Under the pieces are notes generated by a model. The model was not told the DNA's origin and ran no database searches. It saw only the letters and a list, made by a program, of their open reading frames with translations. The position numbers and the translations under genes are program-made. 64,000 nt of DNA, taken from NCBI RefSeq assembly GCF_001653565.1, contig NZ_LYPB01000069.1, positions 404,194 through 468,193 on the forward strand, written 5' to 3'. Origin of the DNA: Paenibacillus oryzisoli. GTDB lineage: Bacteria > Bacillota > Bacilli > Paenibacillales > NBRC-103111. This document shows, in pieces, positions 19,557 through 28,468 of this stretch; within the stretch, counting starts at the first letter, position 1, and each line of letters begins with the position of its first letter.

Positions 19557-21155
19557 TTAGTGTTCTTCTTCAATATACTGTTTTGGCGTGACACCGTATC
19601 GTTTCTTGAAAACGCTAAAAAAATAAGGGTAGTTATGAAAGCCACAGTTAGCTGCGATTTCTCTCAACTCCTGCACCCCCTCTTTAAGCAGCACGGATAC
19701 CTTTTTTAACCTTACTTCTGCTAAGTATTCGGTAAAACCAATGCCTACCTGCTCTTTGAAGATTTTACTTAAATAGACTTTGCTGATGTTAATAGATTGC
19801 GCAGTTGAATCCAAAGAAATATCTTTTGCATATTGTTTATGAATATATGTTATAGCCCTATTAACATGCAAAGAATCGTACTTTTCACCTGTTTCTAACA
19901 ACTCCTCAAACAACCTGTCAAAAACTTGGTGAAACCAATGTCTTGCATCGTTGATGGACTCAAAGATCTGTATGGCTTCCGAAGGTGGTTTATTATTATA
20001 TACTTTCTTAATTTCCACATGGAGCTCTTTACATATCCGATTCACAATACTGATTAGATCATTAAAAATCATTTGAGAACTGTAGATATCTAGACTCCTC
20101 TGAATGATTATCTGAAACACCTGATTCAGCATCGTTTTAGTCTTCTCTGAATCTTCTAAATGAATCATCGCGATCAAGCTTTTCTCCATTTCCAGGCTGA
20201 TACCTTTAAAAGAATTCGTCATTTGAGTGGGGGATGATTCTTTTATAACAGTATTCTTACCTTTTAAAAATTTCAATGTCATCTGTACCCTTGCAACCTC
20301 GTAACTACTCTTTAAATCAACAATGTTCCTTGCATTGGGACCAATACTAAAACTCACAGTTATATTCAAATATCTTTTTAAGGAAAGCCTTACTCTATCC
20401 AACACTTGCATGGTTCCTTGTTCATTAGTAGAAGAACTTACGGCATATTTGAATGAACGAAGAAGCACGAACTGCTCAGTAGCCACATGGCAGATTGCCC
20501 CATTATCCTCATCCTTCAAGATTTCCTCGATAATATTCAAAATAGCAAAATTAAATAAGGATATCTCCTTCATACTTCTCTCCGCATTCTTCTGCTTATA
20601 TCCGTCAACGCACATAATAATCACGCATATATTCCTTAAGTCTAATTTTATATCCAACACGGCAAGTCTCTGCTCAATTTCCTCTTCCCTATACAAACCT
20701 GAAAGTAGGTCTAATGTAAACTTGTTTCGCAGCGCTAATAAATTGTTCTGGTCCAACGATCGGAATGTGTTTGTATTATTGGCAAGCTGTTCCTTTGCTC
20801 TAAGTAGCGTGTCTAGCATCGTCGATGCATGTAAATTATGTTTCAATATATAATCAACTACGCCGTCTTTTAAGGCACTTCGCACATAATCATAATCATC
20901 ATAATTACTTAGTATGATGACCTGTATATGAGGGTATTGAACCTTTAACGTATTCATTAATTCAATACCACCCATTTTGGGCATTTTCACATCAGTCAAT
21001 ACAATATCGGGATTACATTCCTTGACCATAAACAACGCCTCAATCCCGTCCTTGGCTTCACCACAAATATGATAACCATTTTTTTCCCAATCCAACAGAA
21101 GCTTTACTGTTGTTCTTACTAGTAACTCATCATCAACAATCAGTATTTTAACCAT
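19557..21155 (-). CDS. YesN-like response regulator (REC + AraC helix-turn-helix)
   Basis: This 532-residue DNA-binding regulator is phosphorylated by the kinase encoded just upstream. The receiver domain (about 1-120) carries the acidic pair in VDDE and the phospho-acceptor Asp55 in VLTDVKMP. A long middle region (about 130-420) is followed by an AraC double helix-turn-helix (about 430-532), with ISKVYLSKIFKEQVGIGFTEY and a closing GVTPKQYIEEEH. The ATG at 21155 follows GAGGAGGG and overlaps the kinase stop by 8 nt. Family members activate neighbouring sugar-importer promoters; the candidates here are the importer operons on both sides (18016 and 24874). Confidence 0.92.
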   Translation of the reverse strand: MVKILIVDDELLVRTTVKLLLDWEKNGYHICGEAKDGIEALFMVKECNPDIVLTDVKMPKMGGIELMNTLKVQYPHIQVIILSNYDDYDYVRSALKDGVVDYILKHNLHASTMLDTLLRAKEQLANNTNTFRSLDQNNLLALRNKFTLDLLSGLYREEEIEQRLAVLDIKLDLRNICVIIMCVDGYKQKNAERSMKEISLFNFAILNIIEEILKDEDNGAICHVATEQFVLLRSFKYAVSSSTNEQGTMQVLDRVRLSLKRYLNITVSFSIGPNARNIVDLKSSYEVARVQMTLKFLKGKNTVIKESSPTQMTNSFKGISLEMEKSLIAMIHLEDSEKTKTMLNQVFQIIIQRSLDIYSSQMIFNDLISIVNRICKELHVEIKKVYNNKPPSEAIQIFESINDARHWFHQVFDRLFEELLETGEKYDSLHVNRAITYIHKQYAKDISLDSTAQSINISKVYLSKIFKEQVGIGFTEYLAEVRLKKVSVLLKEGVQELREIAANCGFHNYPYFFSVFKKRYGVTPKQYIEEEH

Positions 21156-22917
21156 CCGTACCCTCCTCTATTTCAACAATATAAGGTTGTGTAATTTTCA
21201 CATGGGTGAAATAGTACTTTTCGCTTACAATGTTAAAGCTCGCCAGCTCGCCATAGTATAAGCTCAATCGTTTTCGAACATTGACAATACCTATGCTTTT
21301 GTTGTTCAAATCGTCATGCATAATCTCCATAATTCTCTCTTCATCCATACCAACTCCGTTGTCCTCGATGTCAATCATTAAAGAATCATTGCTCTTGTAA
21401 ATTCTTACCACTAATATGCCTTGACCTTTCATTTGGCCAATCCCATGTCTTAATGCATTTTCAACAATCGGCTGAAGCAGAAGCTTTAATATTCTAGCAT
21501 TCTCTATTTCATTCTCAACAGATATTCGTGAGATAAATTTACTATTATATTTATATTCCTGTATGCGAAGGTAATTAGTTAAGTATTCAACCTCTTCACG
21601 AACCGTAATCATTCTACGACTATCCATATTGACATGCATCAGCGTTGCTAAAGATTCAGAAACGTCCCTAATCCCTTCAGCTCCTTGCAATTGAGCTAAA
21701 AATTTAATTGTATTTAATGTATTGTATAAAAAATGAGGATTAATTTGTGCTTGCAGCGCTTTCATCTCTGCAACTCTTTTTTCACTTTCGTTATGAGCTG
21801 TCGATTCGACCAAATCCTGAATACGCTGTACCATTCGATTAAATTGGTTGTAGAGTTGGCCTACTTCATCTTGGCTCTTGATCTGTATGGCAATATCGAG
21901 GTTGCCGCGATCGATTTTTTTCATGGCTTTGCTCAGTAATAGTAGGTTGCGAGTAAGAATTAAAATAATCCCGTACAGAATTGCAAAAGAAATAAGAGCT
22001 AAAAAAGAAGTAAATAGTAAGTTAGCTCTTTGTGTTTTATGAATACCTTCTAATAATTTTGTCTTAGGAATAAGCCCCACAGTAGTCCAGTCTGTAAAAG
22101 AAGAATGGTTAAAGATAGCTAATGTGTCTTCCCCAGCGATATCTAAGTAAATGTTATTTTTGTATTCTTGCTTACTCTCCCATGCTTTCATAACTGCTTC
22201 TGGTAAAATAAAAGGTTCTAACTCACTTGGTGGTTTCAGTATCCACCCACCATTACGATTCAACATAATAATGGATGCATTGTCTTTTAAGTTAACGTTA
22301 AATATATCTAGCAATAGATTAAATCGAATGTCTGCTTTAACAAACCCAATGACCTTGTCTTCTTTTACTATAGGTCTCACAATTGAAATGACTGAATCTT
22401 TGCTTTGAGGATTCTTAAATTCGACAACTCCATTTATATAAGAATACGGCCCTATAATTAACTTACGTCCTTTAGATTGCAGTACATCGGAATACCAGCT
22501 TTGCGTCTTCACATCATCGAATCGCATAAAATCTCCTGCACCTGTCATTCTGCCAGCTAAGTCAGTTACCATTAAGCCACTAAGATATCTTTTAAAGTTC
22601 AATTCATTGGCAATCAGCGATTCAATTTTTCTTTCATCCTTCAGAAAATCGATTTGGGAAGAATAACCGCTTGAGGAAAACGCATTGATTATATCTGGAT
22701 TAATGGAGAGCATTGTAACAATATGATCAACATCCCGCAGTGAAACTTCAAAATTATCATTTGTTACTTTAAGCATTTCATTCATATACGAAGTCGCGGA
22801 AGCCTCAGTATCGCTCGTTACGCGTGAATTCCATTGGTACGTATTCAATATTGTAAAAATAACAACGAACACGATCACACTTAAAATAATTTTATATTTA
22901 ATACTTAGATCTCTCAT
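21148..22917 (-). CDS. YesM-like sensor histidine kinase
   Basis: This 589-residue membrane kinase has transmembrane helices at about 11-28 and 300-320 that flank a Cache-like extracellular sensor. A HAMP linker (about 320-375) follows. The His_kinase region has the phospho-acceptor His395 in QAQINPHFLYNT, and the C-terminal HATPase domain carries LLQPIVENALRHG (N box) and IEDNGVGMD (G1). The ATG at 22917 has AAGGA about 7 nt upstream. It is coupled by an 8-nt overlap to the response regulator. The terminator upstream (22946-22975) implies its own promoter or readthrough from the importer operon. The ligand is probably an extracellular oligosaccharide. Confidence 0.92.
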   Translation of the reverse strand: MRDLSIKYKIILSVIVFVVIFTILNTYQWNSRVTSDTEASATSYMNEMLKVTNDNFEVSLRDVDHIVTMLSINPDIINAFSSSGYSSQIDFLKDERKIESLIANELNFKRYLSGLMVTDLAGRMTGAGDFMRFDDVKTQSWYSDVLQSKGRKLIIGPYSYINGVVEFKNPQSKDSVISIVRPIVKEDKVIGFVKADIRFNLLLDIFNVNLKDNASIIMLNRNGGWILKPPSELEPFILPEAVMKAWESKQEYKNNIYLDIAGEDTLAIFNHSSFTDWTTVGLIPKTKLLEGIHKTQRANLLFTSFLALISFAILYGIILILTRNLLLLSKAMKKIDRGNLDIAIQIKSQDEVGQLYNQFNRMVQRIQDLVESTAHNESEKRVAEMKALQAQINPHFLYNTLNTIKFLAQLQGAEGIRDVSESLATLMHVNMDSRRMITVREEVEYLTNYLRIQEYKYNSKFISRISVENEIENARILKLLLQPIVENALRHGIGQMKGQGILVVRIYKSNDSLMIDIEDNGVGMDEERIMEIMHDDLNNKSIGIVNVRKRLSLYYGELASFNIVSEKYYFTHVKITQPYIVEIEEGTDG

Positions 22918-22945
22918 AGAATGTCCTTTCTATCAGAACAAATGC

Positions 22946-22975
22946 AAAAAGTACAAATACCCCCATTAGGGGGTA
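22946..22975 (-). terminator. Rho-independent terminator after the 22992-26550 importer operon
   Basis: A perfect 7-bp stem (22958-22964 with 22969-22975, TACCCCC/GGGGGTA) has a 4-nt loop. The minus strand continues TTTGTACTTTTTG. It starts 17 nt past the permease stop. Confidence 0.85.
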
Positions 22976-22991
22976 CTCTCGCTTCTTAAGA

Positions 22992-23876
22992 CTAACCTTT
23001 CACGCTTCCCAATGTTAAACCCTTAACGAAATACTTCTGCAAGAAAGGATAAATGCAAAGAATTGGTAGTATGGATACAAAGAGTTGTGCAGCCATAACC
23101 GTACGATTCGAAATGTTGTTTAACAAGGTTAAGTCAGCTGTATTTATATTTGTTAATGACTTAGAAACGATTACCGTGCGCAAGTAGGTCTGCAATGGAT
23201 AATGACTTGGCGAATTCATATAGATCAAACCGTCAAACCAGGAATTCCAATGCGTAATAATGCAAAACAATAAAATAGTTGCGATTGAAGGTTTAGAAAT
23301 AGGTAAATATATGCTCCAAAGTGTTCGCCAATTTCCAGCTCCATCCATCATCGCTGACTCCTCGAGTTCATTGGGTAACGTACGAAAAAAATTCAACATT
23401 AAAATAATATTAAAAACGTTAACCGCTGATGGGATAATAAGTGCCCAGATTGAATCCATTAGTCCTGTCGCTTTCACAACCATAAAACTGGGGATCAACC
23501 CTCCGTTGAAGATCATAGTGAAGGCGAAAAACCAAGCATAAACTGTCCTCATCGGGAAGCGACGATTTGTTTTAGATAATGGATAGGCAGCCAAGATAGT
23601 CAATATCATATTTATAGAGACTCCCAAGATCACGCGCTCAACTGCAACTAGGAACGACTGACCAAAGGCGGGATTTTCCAAGATATACTTATAAGAATCC
23701 AAAGTGAATCCAATTGGCCACACACTAACCCAACCAGCTGTCACGGCTGAGTTAGAGCTAAATGACATTGCAAGCATGTGTATGATCGGAAATACGCAGG
23801 TCAGTGAGAATATGGCAAGTGCAGCATAATTAATAATAAGAAAAGATATTCTCCCGAATGTTCGCTGTTCCAACAT
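22992..23876 (-). CDS. ABC sugar importer permease, LplC/YtcP type
   Basis: This 294-residue permease has six membrane segments. An EAA loop LEESAMMDGAGNWRTLWSIYLP lies near residues 178-198, and the C-terminus ends VKGLTLGSVKG. AGGAGG lies 8 nt before the ATG at 23876. It is the last gene of the binding protein/permease/permease operon, 13 nt after its partner, and is followed by a terminator. Closest in style to LplC/YtcP permeases. Confidence 0.92.
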   Translation of the reverse strand: MLEQRTFGRISFLIINYAALAIFSLTCVFPIIHMLAMSFSSNSAVTAGWVSVWPIGFTLDSYKYILENPAFGQSFLVAVERVILGVSINMILTILAAYPLSKTNRRFPMRTVYAWFFAFTMIFNGGLIPSFMVVKATGLMDSIWALIIPSAVNVFNIILMLNFFRTLPNELEESAMMDGAGNWRTLWSIYLPISKPSIATILLFCIITHWNSWFDGLIYMNSPSHYPLQTYLRTVIVSKSLTNINTADLTLLNNISNRTVMAAQLFVSILPILCIYPFLQKYFVKGLTLGSVKG

Positions 23877-23889
23877 TGTTGTAACCTCC

Positions 23890-24801
23890 TTAAAAAATGC
23901 GATAGTCTGCTAATTTATAAGCTAAGTAGTAAGAAGTGGAGATAAATATGAAAGAAATGACTGATTTGAATAGGCCTACCGCTGTCGCCACGCCGTATTG
24001 CATTTGTTCTATACCAAGTCGATAGACAAATGTGTCCAGAATATCCGAACTACTGTATACCTGGGGACTATATAAATTAAAGATCTGATCAAAACCAGCA
24101 TTTAACACATTTCCTAGAGCTAATACAGTGAGCAGAACAATAATCGGACGCATTCCTGGAAGAGTCACATGCCACATTTGATTCATATGTCCCGCGCCGT
24201 CGAGTGCTGAAGCTTCGTACAATGATTTATCAATACTTAGAATAGCCGCCAAATAGACAATCGTGTCAAATCCAACCTCTTTCCAAATGTGTGATGCAAT
24301 AAGAACGAACCGGAACCAACCTGAATCACCTAAAAAGTAGATAGGTTTAATATGAAATTGTGATAGAACAATATTTACTAATCCACCCGAGGGGGAGAGT
24401 AAGTCGATCAATATGCCAGACAGAATTACCCAAGACAGAAAATAAGGTATATATACCAGCGTCTGGACTGAACGTTTAAAGATCATATGCTTGACTTCAT
24501 TCAGCATGATTGCCAAACAGATAGGAAGGACGATACCTACAACAATCTTAAGTAAAGCAATCACTATTGTATTTGACATGACTTGCATAAACCCAGGCAT
24601 ATTCCAAACGTATTTGAAATTATCCATTCCAATCCATGGTGAGCCAAACCAACCGTTAGCCGGAATGAAATCCTGAAACGCAATTGCAAGGCCAGCAAGC
24701 GGCCCATAACTATAGATTAGGATAAGAATTACTGCCGGCAGTAACATGATGTGGAATGCAGCTCTTGGCATACCTCTTCTTTTTCGAAATGTCGTATTCA
24801 T
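23890..24801 (-). CDS. ABC sugar importer permease, LplB type
   Basis: This 303-residue permease has six membrane segments, with the first at about residues 14-34. The EAA loop reads YEASALDGAGHMNQMWHVTLPG. It starts at the ATG at 24801, with GGAG 8 nt upstream. It follows the binding-protein gene after 72 nt that hold a perfect 8-bp hairpin (24835-24854). It pairs with the 22992 subunit; both should be energised by an ATPase encoded elsewhere. Confidence 0.92.
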   Translation of the reverse strand: MNTTFRKRRGMPRAAFHIMLLPAVILILIYSYGPLAGLAIAFQDFIPANGWFGSPWIGMDNFKYVWNMPGFMQVMSNTIVIALLKIVVGIVLPICLAIMLNEVKHMIFKRSVQTLVYIPYFLSWVILSGILIDLLSPSGGLVNIVLSQFHIKPIYFLGDSGWFRFVLIASHIWKEVGFDTIVYLAAILSIDKSLYEASALDGAGHMNQMWHVTLPGMRPIIVLLTVLALGNVLNAGFDQIFNLYSPQVYSSSDILDTFVYRLGIEQMQYGVATAVGLFKSVISFIFISTSYYLAYKLADYRIF

Positions 24802-24834
24802 GGTCTTAACTCCATTTCTCTCGTAATTGAAGTA

Positions 24835-24854
24835 GAGGGAGACTTATCTCCCTC
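24835..24854 (-). other. Intercistronic hairpin between binding protein and permease
   Basis: Perfect 8-bp inverted repeat GAGGGAGA/TCTCCCTC with a 4-nt loop, no U-tract. It probably protects the 3' end of the binding-protein message or causes partial termination. Confidence 0.55.
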
Positions 24855-24873
24855 CGTCTTCTAATGTTTTAAT

Positions 24874-26550
24874 TTATTTCTTCGCAGCATCCCAATCGTT
24901 TACTTCTTTCGTGATTTGTGTTAATCCAAGCTTATTGAGATTTTCTACAAATGCATCGAAATGATCGATTGACTCTGCACCCATGATAACTTTTGTAAAG
25001 AATTCCATCTCTGTTTTCTTGATCGTATCCATCCGGCTCTTCATCGTATCCGTTGGAGATCCATAGAAATTGTCTAGAAGGAACAGATTATTTTTGTCGT
25101 ATTCATTCATGATTCTGAACGAACCCGTTTCACCGAATACTTTTTCGAACTGTGCTTGCGTGTTGTCGCCGCCTTGATATTTTTTAATATTGTCATAATA
25201 TGTTTTCTCTTCACTATTCAATTTAGCGGCATCCCCTGATTTCATTGCGTTCGTAACATTCAGATGCGCTGACAAATTTTTCTTAGCTGCCCACTCTTGG
25301 AATATTGTCGGATGTTGTCCCGGGCCTTTCGGTCCAAAAAATTTGTCATATAATTGTACATCCGGTCCGCGATTTACTTCTACAAAGTAATTTAACAACT
25401 TCACTAACGCTTCTGGATTCTTAAAATTTTTATTAACAACATAATATCCACGTACATTTAGCTTGATCTGAGGCTTAGCTGGCTGGCTGTTATTAGAAAC
25501 AAGTCCATATGAGAGCCAGTTGGAGTCTTTGAAATTATCCTTCGTTTGTTGAAGTGGATACATGGCGTTCCACATTGCACCATATTCGATGCCAACTCTG
25601 CCGCTTGCTGCTAGTTCTGTCGCTTTTGCGGAATCCTTCGCGCCGAAATCCGCCTCAATAAGGCCTTCCTTGTACAGTTTGTTCAAGTACACTAGTGCTT
25701 CTTTCATTTGAGGTTGAACACTACCATAAGCAAGCTTCCCTGAGCTATCTTTTAACCAAATACGCGGATAAGCCTGGAAGCCATTAAATATACCTAATGC
25801 TTCACCAACGCCTGGATCAAGAAAGTCCTTATTTAGCATTAAACCATACGTATCTGATTTGCCATTGCCATCTGGATCCTTTTCTTTAAACGCTTTCATT
25901 ACGTTATATAGTTCATCCAATGTCTTAGGGACTTTAAGTTGCAGTTTGTCCAGCCAGTCTTGCCGCATCCATAAGAATGATGCTGTATCAATAGACGAAT
26001 CTACTTGTGGAATAGCCAAGACCTTACCACCAAATGTTGCCGAATCCCATGGTGCTTGGCCTGATTCACCCACGGTATCCTTCGTTAGTTTTGAAGCATA
26101 CTTATCATACACATCTTTGAGATCTGTTCGAATTAAATTCGTTTTAGACAATAATGCTAATTGCTCAATGTTGACTGTCATAATATCAGGAATATTTCCA
26201 GAAGCGATGGCAACACTCTTCTTTTGAGAACATAAATCAGTCCCTGAACAAAACCAGGTTGCATTCAGGTCGATACCATACTTATCTCGATAATCTTTAT
26301 TCCATGGATTGTTGGGCCAATCCGCTTCCTTAAAATCCTTTGCCATAGCATCGTTGATTTGAAAATCGATCGAAACTTTCAGTGGTGGATCATACTTCGC
26401 GTTAGGATCTGCAGAAGTTGCAGGTGTAGTTGCAGATGCAGTTGCTGCAGGCGTTGCACTATTGGTAGCACTATCTTTTTTCTCGCCACATGCAGCCATA
26501 ATTCCGGCACTTAAAATAACTGTGCTAAGTACTAATAAACTTTTCTTCAC
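24874..26550 (-). CDS. Extracellular sugar-binding lipoprotein (LplA/YtcQ type)
   Basis: This 559-residue lipoprotein binds substrate for the importer encoded by the next two genes. It starts with GTG at 26550, 7 nt after GGGGGA; the ATG at 26625 adds a leader that lacks a ribosome site and spoils the signal peptide. The lipobox is MAAC with Cys21, followed by an Ala/Ser/Thr-rich tether to about residue 48. The mature part has the segment YGLMLNKDFLDPGVGEALGI, also found in its neighbour. Its paralogue at 26744-28441 is more than 50 percent identical over the C-terminal 120 residues by eye. A near-perfect cre box lies 81 nt upstream (26631-26644), so carbon catabolite control is likely. Confidence 0.9.
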   Translation of the reverse strand: MKKSLLVLSTVILSAGIMAACGEKKDSATNSATPAATASATTPATSADPNAKYDPPLKVSIDFQINDAMAKDFKEADWPNNPWNKDYRDKYGIDLNATWFCSGTDLCSQKKSVAIASGNIPDIMTVNIEQLALLSKTNLIRTDLKDVYDKYASKLTKDTVGESGQAPWDSATFGGKVLAIPQVDSSIDTASFLWMRQDWLDKLQLKVPKTLDELYNVMKAFKEKDPDGNGKSDTYGLMLNKDFLDPGVGEALGIFNGFQAYPRIWLKDSSGKLAYGSVQPQMKEALVYLNKLYKEGLIEADFGAKDSAKATELAASGRVGIEYGAMWNAMYPLQQTKDNFKDSNWLSYGLVSNNSQPAKPQIKLNVRGYYVVNKNFKNPEALVKLLNYFVEVNRGPDVQLYDKFFGPKGPGQHPTIFQEWAAKKNLSAHLNVTNAMKSGDAAKLNSEEKTYYDNIKKYQGGDNTQAQFEKVFGETGSFRIMNEYDKNNLFLLDNFYGSPTDTMKSRMDTIKKTEMEFFTKVIMGAESIDHFDAFVENLNKLGLTQITKEVNDWDAAKK

Positions 26551-26630
26551 TGTCTGTTCCCCCAATATGAATGATTTGTTTACATTCTTAATGATAGAAC
26601 ATGACAAATACGCAAGCGATATCACGTTAT

Positions 26631-26644
26631 TGACATCGCTTACA
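26631..26644 (-). promoter_or_regulatory. cre box (CcpA site) before the 24874-26550 operon
   Basis: The minus strand reads TGTAAGCGATGTCA, matching all fixed positions of the cre consensus TGWAANCGNTNWCA. It lies between the upstream terminator and the GTG start of the binding-protein gene, where CcpA could repress the operon when preferred sugars are present. Confidence 0.7.
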
Positions 26645-26684
26645 CTTTGTTGACTTCTTAAATTTCCACATATCCGTTAAAGCA

Positions 26685-26730
26685 AATAAAGAGAAACAGA
26701 GAGCATGTTTACTCTCAGTTTCTCTTTATT
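26685..26730 (-). terminator. Strong terminator between the two paralogous binding-protein genes
   Basis: A long inverted repeat (26685-26703 with 26712-26730) forms a 13-bp outer stem, one mismatch and a 5-bp inner stem around an 8-nt loop. The lower stem is AT-rich (AATAAAGAG), so the transcript ends in a U-rich arm. It lies 14 nt after the stop of the 26744-28441 gene. Confidence 0.85.
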
Positions 26731-26743
26731 AAATCCATAATTT

Positions 26744-28441
26744 CTATTTATTGTTATTCCATTCATTAACTTCTTTCGTTATTTGCAGCAGCCCTATTTT
26801 ATTCAATTCCTGTATGAATACATCGAAGTTATCAACCGATTCAACTCCCATAATAACTTTTGTATAGTATTCCATTTCTTTGTCACTAATAATTTTCATT
26901 TTTGATTTCATCGTCTCGGTTAGAGAGCCATAAAAACTATCCATCATAAATAGGTTTTTGTCATAATACATTTTCATTGCATTGTAGGAACCTGTTACAC
27001 CAAAAACTTTTTCATATTGAGCCATACTGTTATCTCCAGCCTTGTATTTAAGAATGTTTTCATAGTATCCTCTTTGCTCCGGAGTCAACTTGGATACATC
27101 ACCCGTTTTCAACGCGTTTACCACATTTTCGTGTGCTTGTAGATTCTTCTTCGTAGGCCATGCGCGGAAAGGCATGTAATGAAGGCCAGGGTTTTTTGAA
27201 GGGTCTGTTATCCCATCCCCAACATTATAAAATTTATTATATTCATCCATATTTTCGCCAAATGATTTTTCAGTGAAAAGATTTAGAATTTTAATCACAG
27301 CTTCTGGATGTCCGAATCCTTTCTTCACAACGATATAATTTTCGTTGTTTAAATTAATTTTTGCTTTTGCAGGTTGATCATCACTTGAGAGAATGCCCAA
27401 TCCTCTCCAATCAGAATCCGGAAAATTATCTTTCGTTTTCTGCAACGGCGTCATTGCGTTCCACATAGCACCAAATTCCACGCCTGATCGATTTGCTGCA
27501 GCGGCATCCGTAGCCCTCTGCCAGTCCTTGGCTGCAAAATCCTTTTCAATCAAACCTTCTTTATATAACGTTTGGAGATAAGTCAGTGCTTTCTTCATTT
27601 CTGGCAGCGTGCTGCCGTAGACCAAATGCCCTGATGAATCATTAATCCAGGTTTGCGGATAAGCATGGAATCCGTTAAAAATTCCGATAGCTTCAGCTGC
27701 GCCTTGTTGTAAGAAATCTTTACTCAGCATAAGTCCGACAGGTTTGCCTGTTTTACCTAGGTCTGCTTTTACGAATGCTTTTATCACTTCATGCAATTCA
27801 TCTAAATTTTTTGGCTCTTGAAGGTTCAATTGTAGCAGCCAATCTTTGCGTATCCACATGAAGGAAGCAGCATCACCTGAAGAGTTCGTCATGGGAATGG
27901 CAGTGAGCTTGCCATCGGACATTGCCGCTTGAAATGCTGCATTGCCTTCCTGTTTCATGATACTTTTTGTCAATTGGGACGCATATTGATCATAGATAGG
28001 TCCAAGATCTTTATTAATCAATTCCGCTTTGGACAGTAAAGCTAGCTGCTCAATATTTACGTTAAAAATATCCGGTAGGTCACCCGAAGCAATATCTATT
28101 GAAACTTTTTGCAATGATTGCTCAGTAGAGCGAGTAATCCATTTATACACCAGGTTAATACCTAATTCGTCTTTCATTGCCTTGTTCCATAAATTATTCT
28201 TCAAACCTAAATCTGAATATTGTTCCTTTATTGCCTCATTGACTTCAAAGATTGTTTTTATAGTAATTGGCGGATCATATTTTGCCATGATATCTGGATT
28301 CGGTTTCAAATTGGTGTCGGCGTTTGGATTATTGGATGGTAAACTTGTAGTTTCTTCACCATTGTTCGTGCAAGCGACGAGGAAAATTAGTAAAAAAGCA
28401 GCAATTGTTGGACAAACAAACATACTCTTAAATGTAGTCAT
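26744..28441 (-). CDS. Extra extracellular sugar-binding lipoprotein without own permeases
   Basis: This 565-residue lipoprotein has a lipobox LVAC with Cys24 and a short polar tether. It is a close paralogue of the 24874-26550 protein: both share the FNGFHAYP/FNGFQAYP and KVIMG(A/V)ES segments and end with ITKEVN(D/E)W. It is not followed by permeases but by a strong terminator, and it sits 27 nt after a response regulator gene. It therefore belongs to the GH78/kinase/regulator operon. It may feed the same permeases with a different ligand, or present a ligand to the kinase. GGGG precedes the ATG. Identity as a binding protein is clear; its special role is inference. Confidence 0.87.
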   Translation of the reverse strand: MTTFKSMFVCPTIAAFLLIFLVACTNNGEETTSLPSNNPNADTNLKPNPDIMAKYDPPITIKTIFEVNEAIKEQYSDLGLKNNLWNKAMKDELGINLVYKWITRSTEQSLQKVSIDIASGDLPDIFNVNIEQLALLSKAELINKDLGPIYDQYASQLTKSIMKQEGNAAFQAAMSDGKLTAIPMTNSSGDAASFMWIRKDWLLQLNLQEPKNLDELHEVIKAFVKADLGKTGKPVGLMLSKDFLQQGAAEAIGIFNGFHAYPQTWINDSSGHLVYGSTLPEMKKALTYLQTLYKEGLIEKDFAAKDWQRATDAAAANRSGVEFGAMWNAMTPLQKTKDNFPDSDWRGLGILSSDDQPAKAKINLNNENYIVVKKGFGHPEAVIKILNLFTEKSFGENMDEYNKFYNVGDGITDPSKNPGLHYMPFRAWPTKKNLQAHENVVNALKTGDVSKLTPEQRGYYENILKYKAGDNSMAQYEKVFGVTGSYNAMKMYYDKNLFMMDSFYGSLTETMKSKMKIISDKEMEYYTKVIMGVESVDNFDVFIQELNKIGLLQITKEVNEWNNNK

Positions 28442-28468
28442 TCAATTCCCCTTTCGCCCGTTCATTTG

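Noticed and set aside
20323..20853. 176-codon plus-strand open frame within the response regulator gene
   Set aside because: Antisense to a clear REC/AraC protein; no start signal and no domain.
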